Source: Treponema sp.
GTDB lineage: Bacteria; Spirochaetota; Spirochaetia; Treponematales; Treponemataceae
Direction: 5' to 3'
Length of the DNA: 32,364 nucleotides
Assembly: GCA_017619795.1 (NCBI GenBank)
Contig: JAFZRP010000060.1
Location: forward strand, 1 to 32,364
The translations under genes and the position numbers were made by a program. The notes under the pieces were generated by a model. It ran no database searches and had not been told where the DNA came from. It saw only the letters and a list, made by a program, of their open reading frames with translations. Positions 29,206 to 32,364 of this stretch are shown here, piece by piece (position 1 is the first letter of the stretch; each line of letters starts with the position of its first letter).

Positions 29206-30522
29206 ATGCCCTATACCGAACCAACAAGTCTAGCGATTGTTGCGTGTCCTGGTGGCGAAGCTTTCGCCAATGAAGTCATAACGCACCTTAAACATATGTA
29301 CAAACACCGCTTCACCTTGAAGAACGATGTTGTATCTAAGCGTTATGAGCTTACAAAAGAAGAGCTTGTGCGAAGAATCAATCTGCAGAATGATTTGCAG
29401 ACTAGTGATCTTTGTATAAGAGGTGCTACTGATAAGTACAGACCGCCTGTGTTCAAGGTGAACGCAAGGTTTACTTATTTTGCTAACGGTGAGGTAAAAA
29501 CTGAGCTGTTGGATACTGTTCGTGGAAAAGATGTCTTTATTTTCCAGGATGTTGAAAACCACGAGGTTCTTAGCTTGAACGGTGGTGCTAACAAGGTTGT
29601 AATGACAGTTAATGATCACGTTATGTCGCTCCTTGTTACTATTGATGCTGTGCGCATGGCTGGTGCTGAAAAAATCACACTTGTTGTACCGGCTTATCCT
29701 TACGCAAGACAGCATAAACGAAAGGGCCGCGAAGGACTTACAGCAAGTCTTTTAGGTCACATTTACGAAATGCAGGGAGTTTCCAGAATTGTTACTCTTG
29801 ATCTTCATTCACGCGAGATTCCAAATGCATTCTCTTCAATCAATCTTGATAATCTTCATGCAAGCTATCAGGTAATCCGCGAGCTTAGTAAGATTGTGGA
29901 TCTTTCCGGTAAAACAGAGGATTTGGTTGTAGTTGCTCCTGATACAGGTGCAATTGACCGCAACAAGTTCTACGCTTCCGGCTTAAAGCTGCCGCTTGCC
30001 ATGATTTATAAAGAGCGCGATTACTCAATCGTAACTCAGGACGCTCATTCAACAAACATTAAATCTGTAAAGCTTCTTGGCGACGTAAAGGATAAGGTTG
30101 CCTTTATTGCCGATGATATGCTTGGAACCGGTGGAACCTTGCTTAAAGCTATGAGCTTCTTAAAAGAGCAGGGTGCTAAAAAGGTTATCTGTGCAATATC
30201 ACTTCCTTTCTTTACAGGCAATGCAATTGAACAGTTTGACGAAGCTTACGAAAAAGGTTTGTTCTACAGAATTATTGGTACAAATGCTGTTTACCACGAA
30301 GAGCTTTTAAAGCGCGAATGGTTTATAAGCACAGATGTAAGCGGATTGTTTGCAAACGTAATCACCCGTATTCATTACAACCAGTCTTTGAGCGAGCTTC
30401 TTGATAACCGCAATATTATCGAAAAAATAACAAAAATACAGAGTACAGGTGATGCTAAAACCGGCGCTGCACCTGCACCAGCCGCTGAGGCAGATACTGA
30501 AGCTCCAGCTTGCAAAGGCTAA
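29206..30522 (+). CDS. Ribose-phosphate pyrophosphokinase (PRPP synthetase), extended form
   Basis: 438 residues, against about 315 for the usual enzyme. It makes PRPP from ribose 5-phosphate and ATP. Recognisable sites are FANGEVKTEL (92-101, the F-x-D/N-G-E motif), the ATP-site PYARQHKRKG (165-174), DLHS (199-202) and the PRPP loop FIADDMLGTGGTLL (300-313). The extra length lies in an N-terminal segment (about residues 25-90) and a C-terminal tail of about 35 residues rich in Ala, Pro and Glu. GAGG precedes the start. The kinase gene follows after three bases, so they are co-transcribed. Confidence 0.85.
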   Translation: MPYTEPTSLAIVACPGGEAFANEVITHLKHMYKHRFTLKNDVVSKRYELTKEELVRRINLQNDLQTSDLCIRGATDKYRPPVFKVNARFTYFANGEVKTELLDTVRGKDVFIFQDVENHEVLSLNGGANKVVMTVNDHVMSLLVTIDAVRMAGAEKITLVVPAYPYARQHKRKGREGLTASLLGHIYEMQGVSRIVTLDLHSREIPNAFSSINLDNLHASYQVIRELSKIVDLSGKTEDLVVVAPDTGAIDRNKFYASGLKLPLAMIYKERDYSIVTQDAHSTNIKSVKLLGDVKDKVAFIADDMLGTGGTLLKAMSFLKEQGAKKVICAISLPFFTGNAIEQFDEAYEKGLFYRIIGTNAVYHEELLKREWFISTDVSGLFANVITRIHYNQSLSELLDNRNIIEKITKIQSTGDAKTGAAPAPAAEADTEAPACKG

Positions 30523-30525
30523 AAA

Positions 30526-31626
30526 ATGACAGAAGCTGTACTCGCGGTTGATATTGGAACAACATCTCTTAAGGCGGCTCTTGTTTCTGCAACAGGAGAT
30601 GTTGTTGCTTTTAATAAAGCTTCCTTTTCGGCTCCTCAAAACAGATTTGTTGCAGAGGGCTGGCTTTGGGCATTAAAAAGCTCTACAGACAAAATCCTCA
30701 AAAATCTGGCAAACTCTGGCTCGGAAGTTTCAATTGTGGCTGTATCTATTTCTGGAAACGGTCCTACAATTGTTTCCGACAGTGGTTTTACAATCCGCTG
30801 GAATGAGGATATTGAAAAGCTGATAATGTCAGATGAAGGCTTTATTGCAACAAAGAGTTTGTTCCTTCCAAAAATCGCTGCGTTTAAGCTGCTTTTCCCT
30901 GATGAGTTTGAAAGAACCGATTTTATTTATTCAGGACCTGAATATCTTATAAATAAGCTGACTGGTACGGCAGTGACCATTTTGCCGGAAGACCGTTTTA
31001 TTTCTGCTTACTGGACTTCAGAGGAGCTTGAGGCTCTCAGGATTTCTCAGAGCAAGCTTCCTCCTTATGTAAAACCTGGCGAAAGCTTTGGAAACCTTGC
31101 AGAAGAAGCGGCAGAGTTTCTTGGATTAAAGTCTGGTATTCCGGTTTTTGGCTGCGGTCCAGATTTTGTTGCCGCACTTGTTGGTACAAATACACTTTCA
31201 GCCGGTAAGCTGTGCGACAGAAGCGGTTCAAGCGAAGGCTTTAATTTCTGCAGCGACAACCCAATTATTGCAGAGGGCCTGCGAACCTTACCTTCGATTA
31301 TCCCGGGCTTATGGAATGTGTCTTACATTATTCCAAAAAGCTCTTCATTAACTCCGGAAGAAAGGCTTTCTGCGGTGGAAGAGGCTGTCGGAAAGCTGAA
31401 AAAAGCTCTTGCCGATAACGGTATAAGCTTCCCAGAAGAAATTACGGTGACCGGCGGGCAGACAAACGATGTCGGCTATATGAAAAAGAAGGAGCAGCGG
31501 CTTGGCGTAAAGCTTAAGGTTTGTAAATGCTCCGACTCCGAGCTTATCGGCGATGCGTGTGCCGCGTGGTATGGGCTTGGAAAGTTTGGTTCTCTGCAGG
31601 AAGCTGCTGATTCTCTTTGCAAATGA
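30526..31626 (+). CDS. FGGY-family carbohydrate kinase, short form
   Basis: 366 residues, where FGGY kinases usually have about 500. The phosphate-binding motif DIGTTSLKAAL (9-19) and the distal adenosine motif TGGQTNDVGYMKKKEQRLGV are both present, then SELIGDACAAWYGLG. The middle has SGPEYLINKLTG and FGCGPDFVAALVGT, as in xylulokinase and related enzymes. Both halves of the fold remain, so the shortness reflects missing insertions rather than truncation. It probably phosphorylates a pentose or polyol. It lies three bases after prs and its stop overlaps the next start. Confidence 0.7.
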   Translation: MTEAVLAVDIGTTSLKAALVSATGDVVAFNKASFSAPQNRFVAEGWLWALKSSTDKILKNLANSGSEVSIVAVSISGNGPTIVSDSGFTIRWNEDIEKLIMSDEGFIATKSLFLPKIAAFKLLFPDEFERTDFIYSGPEYLINKLTGTAVTILPEDRFISAYWTSEELEALRISQSKLPPYVKPGESFGNLAEEAAEFLGLKSGIPVFGCGPDFVAALVGTNTLSAGKLCDRSGSSEGFNFCSDNPIIAEGLRTLPSIIPGLWNVSYIIPKSSSLTPEERLSAVEEAVGKLKKALADNGISFPEEITVTGGQTNDVGYMKKKEQRLGVKLKVCKCSDSELIGDACAAWYGLGKFGSLQEAADSLCK

Positions 31627-32273
31627 AAATCTATAATTTACCGCAAACAATAAAGGCAATCATTTTTGATATTGATTCTACTCTTTATACGAACAGTCCC
31701 TATGCGTTCGAACAGGTTGACTGTCAGGTTCGTGCTTTTGCTAAGCTTAAGGGAATTACTTCTGCCGAGGCTAGAAAAATGGTTGCTGAGTACCGAAAAC
31801 AGTTTGCAACAGAACACAATGGCAGCAAGGTAAGCCTTGGAAATACCTTAAAAGCCTTTGGCATTCCGATTAAACAGAGTGTAAAATGGCGCAAAAAGCT
31901 GCTTGAGCCTTCCGATTTTCTTGTATACGATGAGCGGCTTGTAGAAGAGCTTTCTTTGCTTAGTGATCAATATAAGCTTATCTGTGTAACAAATAATCCG
32001 GTTTTGCCGGCCCGAAAAACGCTTGATGCAATAGGAGTTTCCAGATTTTTCCCGGATATTGTCGGGCTTGATACGTGCCTTAAGTCTAAGCCTGCCGCAG
32101 AGCCTTTTTTAACAGCGGTAGAGCTTCTTGGATGTGCTGCCAGCGAATGTGTTTCTGTCGGTGACCGCTACGATCTGGACATTGCACTTCCGCTGGAGCT
32201 TGGTATGGGGGGAATACTGGTTGGCGGTGTAGAAGAAGTTTACGGTTTAAGCAGTTTATTAAAAAGTTTTTAA
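31623..32273 (+). CDS. HAD-superfamily hydrolase (phosphatase-like)
   Basis: 216 residues, starting at the ATG at 31623 whose last bases overlap the kinase stop (ATGA). Motif I is FDIDST (nucleophile D16 and D18), motif II lies in CVTNNP, motif III is the Lys of LKSKPAAEPF, and motif IV is VGDRYDLDI. A helical cap lies between residues about 25 and 95. It resembles pyrimidine 5'-nucleotidase or phosphoglycolate phosphatase-like members. The substrate is not decided; a sugar phosphate linked to the kinase before it is plausible. Confidence 0.8.
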   Translation: MKIYNLPQTIKAIIFDIDSTLYTNSPYAFEQVDCQVRAFAKLKGITSAEARKMVAEYRKQFATEHNGSKVSLGNTLKAFGIPIKQSVKWRKKLLEPSDFLVYDERLVEELSLLSDQYKLICVTNNPVLPARKTLDAIGVSRFFPDIVGLDTCLKSKPAAEPFLTAVELLGCAASECVSVGDRYDLDIALPLELGMGGILVGGVEEVYGLSSLLKSF

Positions 32274-32320
32274 AATGATTGATGATTTTTTTATAAACAT
32301 GTGTTATACTTATTAAGATT

Positions 32321-32364
32321 ATGAAAACGAAGTCATTTAATTCAAAAATTGAACTTACAAACGA
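32321..32364 (+). CDS. Partial CDS at the right edge
   Basis: The frame opens with MKTKSFNSKIELTN and runs off the window. Only 14 codons are visible, so no function can be given. TATACT (32305-32310) lies ten bases ahead and no ribosome-binding site is seen. The call rests on the open frame and AT-rich upstream region. Confidence 0.35.
   Translation, partial: MKTKSFNSKIELTN

Noticed and set aside
30307..30639. A minus-strand ORF across the prs-kinase join
   Set aside because: It is antisense to two well-supported genes and reads as low-complexity Ser/Cys-rich sequence.

Overview
The window reads as a chromosomal segment of a spirochaete, most likely a gut or rumen Treponema. The support is indirect: moderately AT-rich DNA, a spirochaete-style lipobox, surface repeats of the type known from Leptospira LA_2272 proteins, TrpB2, a PhnP-like hydrolase and an HD-GYP protein. 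No rRNA, tRNA or CRISPR array was seen. The species cannot be fixed from this sequence.

Left end (1-6588), mostly minus strand. The edge holds the first codons of a probable IS66-type transposase, followed by a WG-repeat gene that has lost its 5' end. Next is a three-gene unit: an ECF sigma factor, a one-pass membrane protein that looks like its anti-sigma factor, and an exported caspase-like protease with a long surface-repeat region. A hairpin terminator separates this unit from a 732-residue membrane protein of unknown function with an EF-hand.

Positions 6682-15926. A plus-strand cluster runs GH36 alpha-galactosidase, two GNAT acetyltransferases and uvrB, then an HD-GYP protein and rpmB (bL28). 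Beyond a shared terminator, an MBL-fold hydrolase and a FIST-domain protein lie on the minus strand.

Positions 15994-24281 form one long plus-strand unit with a clear promoter at its head and a terminator at its end. It carries livH-livM-livG-livF (branched-chain amino acid type ABC transporter without a binding-protein gene), a CBS-CBS-ACT sensor, an unknown 487-residue protein, a PtsN-like EIIA and transketolase. A lipoprotein CE1-type esterase with a helical insert follows.

Positions 26081-26671 are the oddest stretch. They contain four tandem 105-bp units, each carrying a 40-bp inverted-repeat element (10-bp arms, 20-bp centre) at exactly the same spacing. A PD-(D/E)XK-nuclease-like gene stands just downstream.

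Right end (27609-32364). An orphan trpB2 is divergent from a run of an extended PRPP synthetase, a short FGGY sugar kinase and a HAD phosphatase. Well-formed promoters face both ways between trpB2 and prs. With transketolase nearby, several genes touch pentose-phosphate and PRPP metabolism. The most promising candidates for something undescribed are the 105-bp repeat array and the sigma/anti-sigma/caspase unit.
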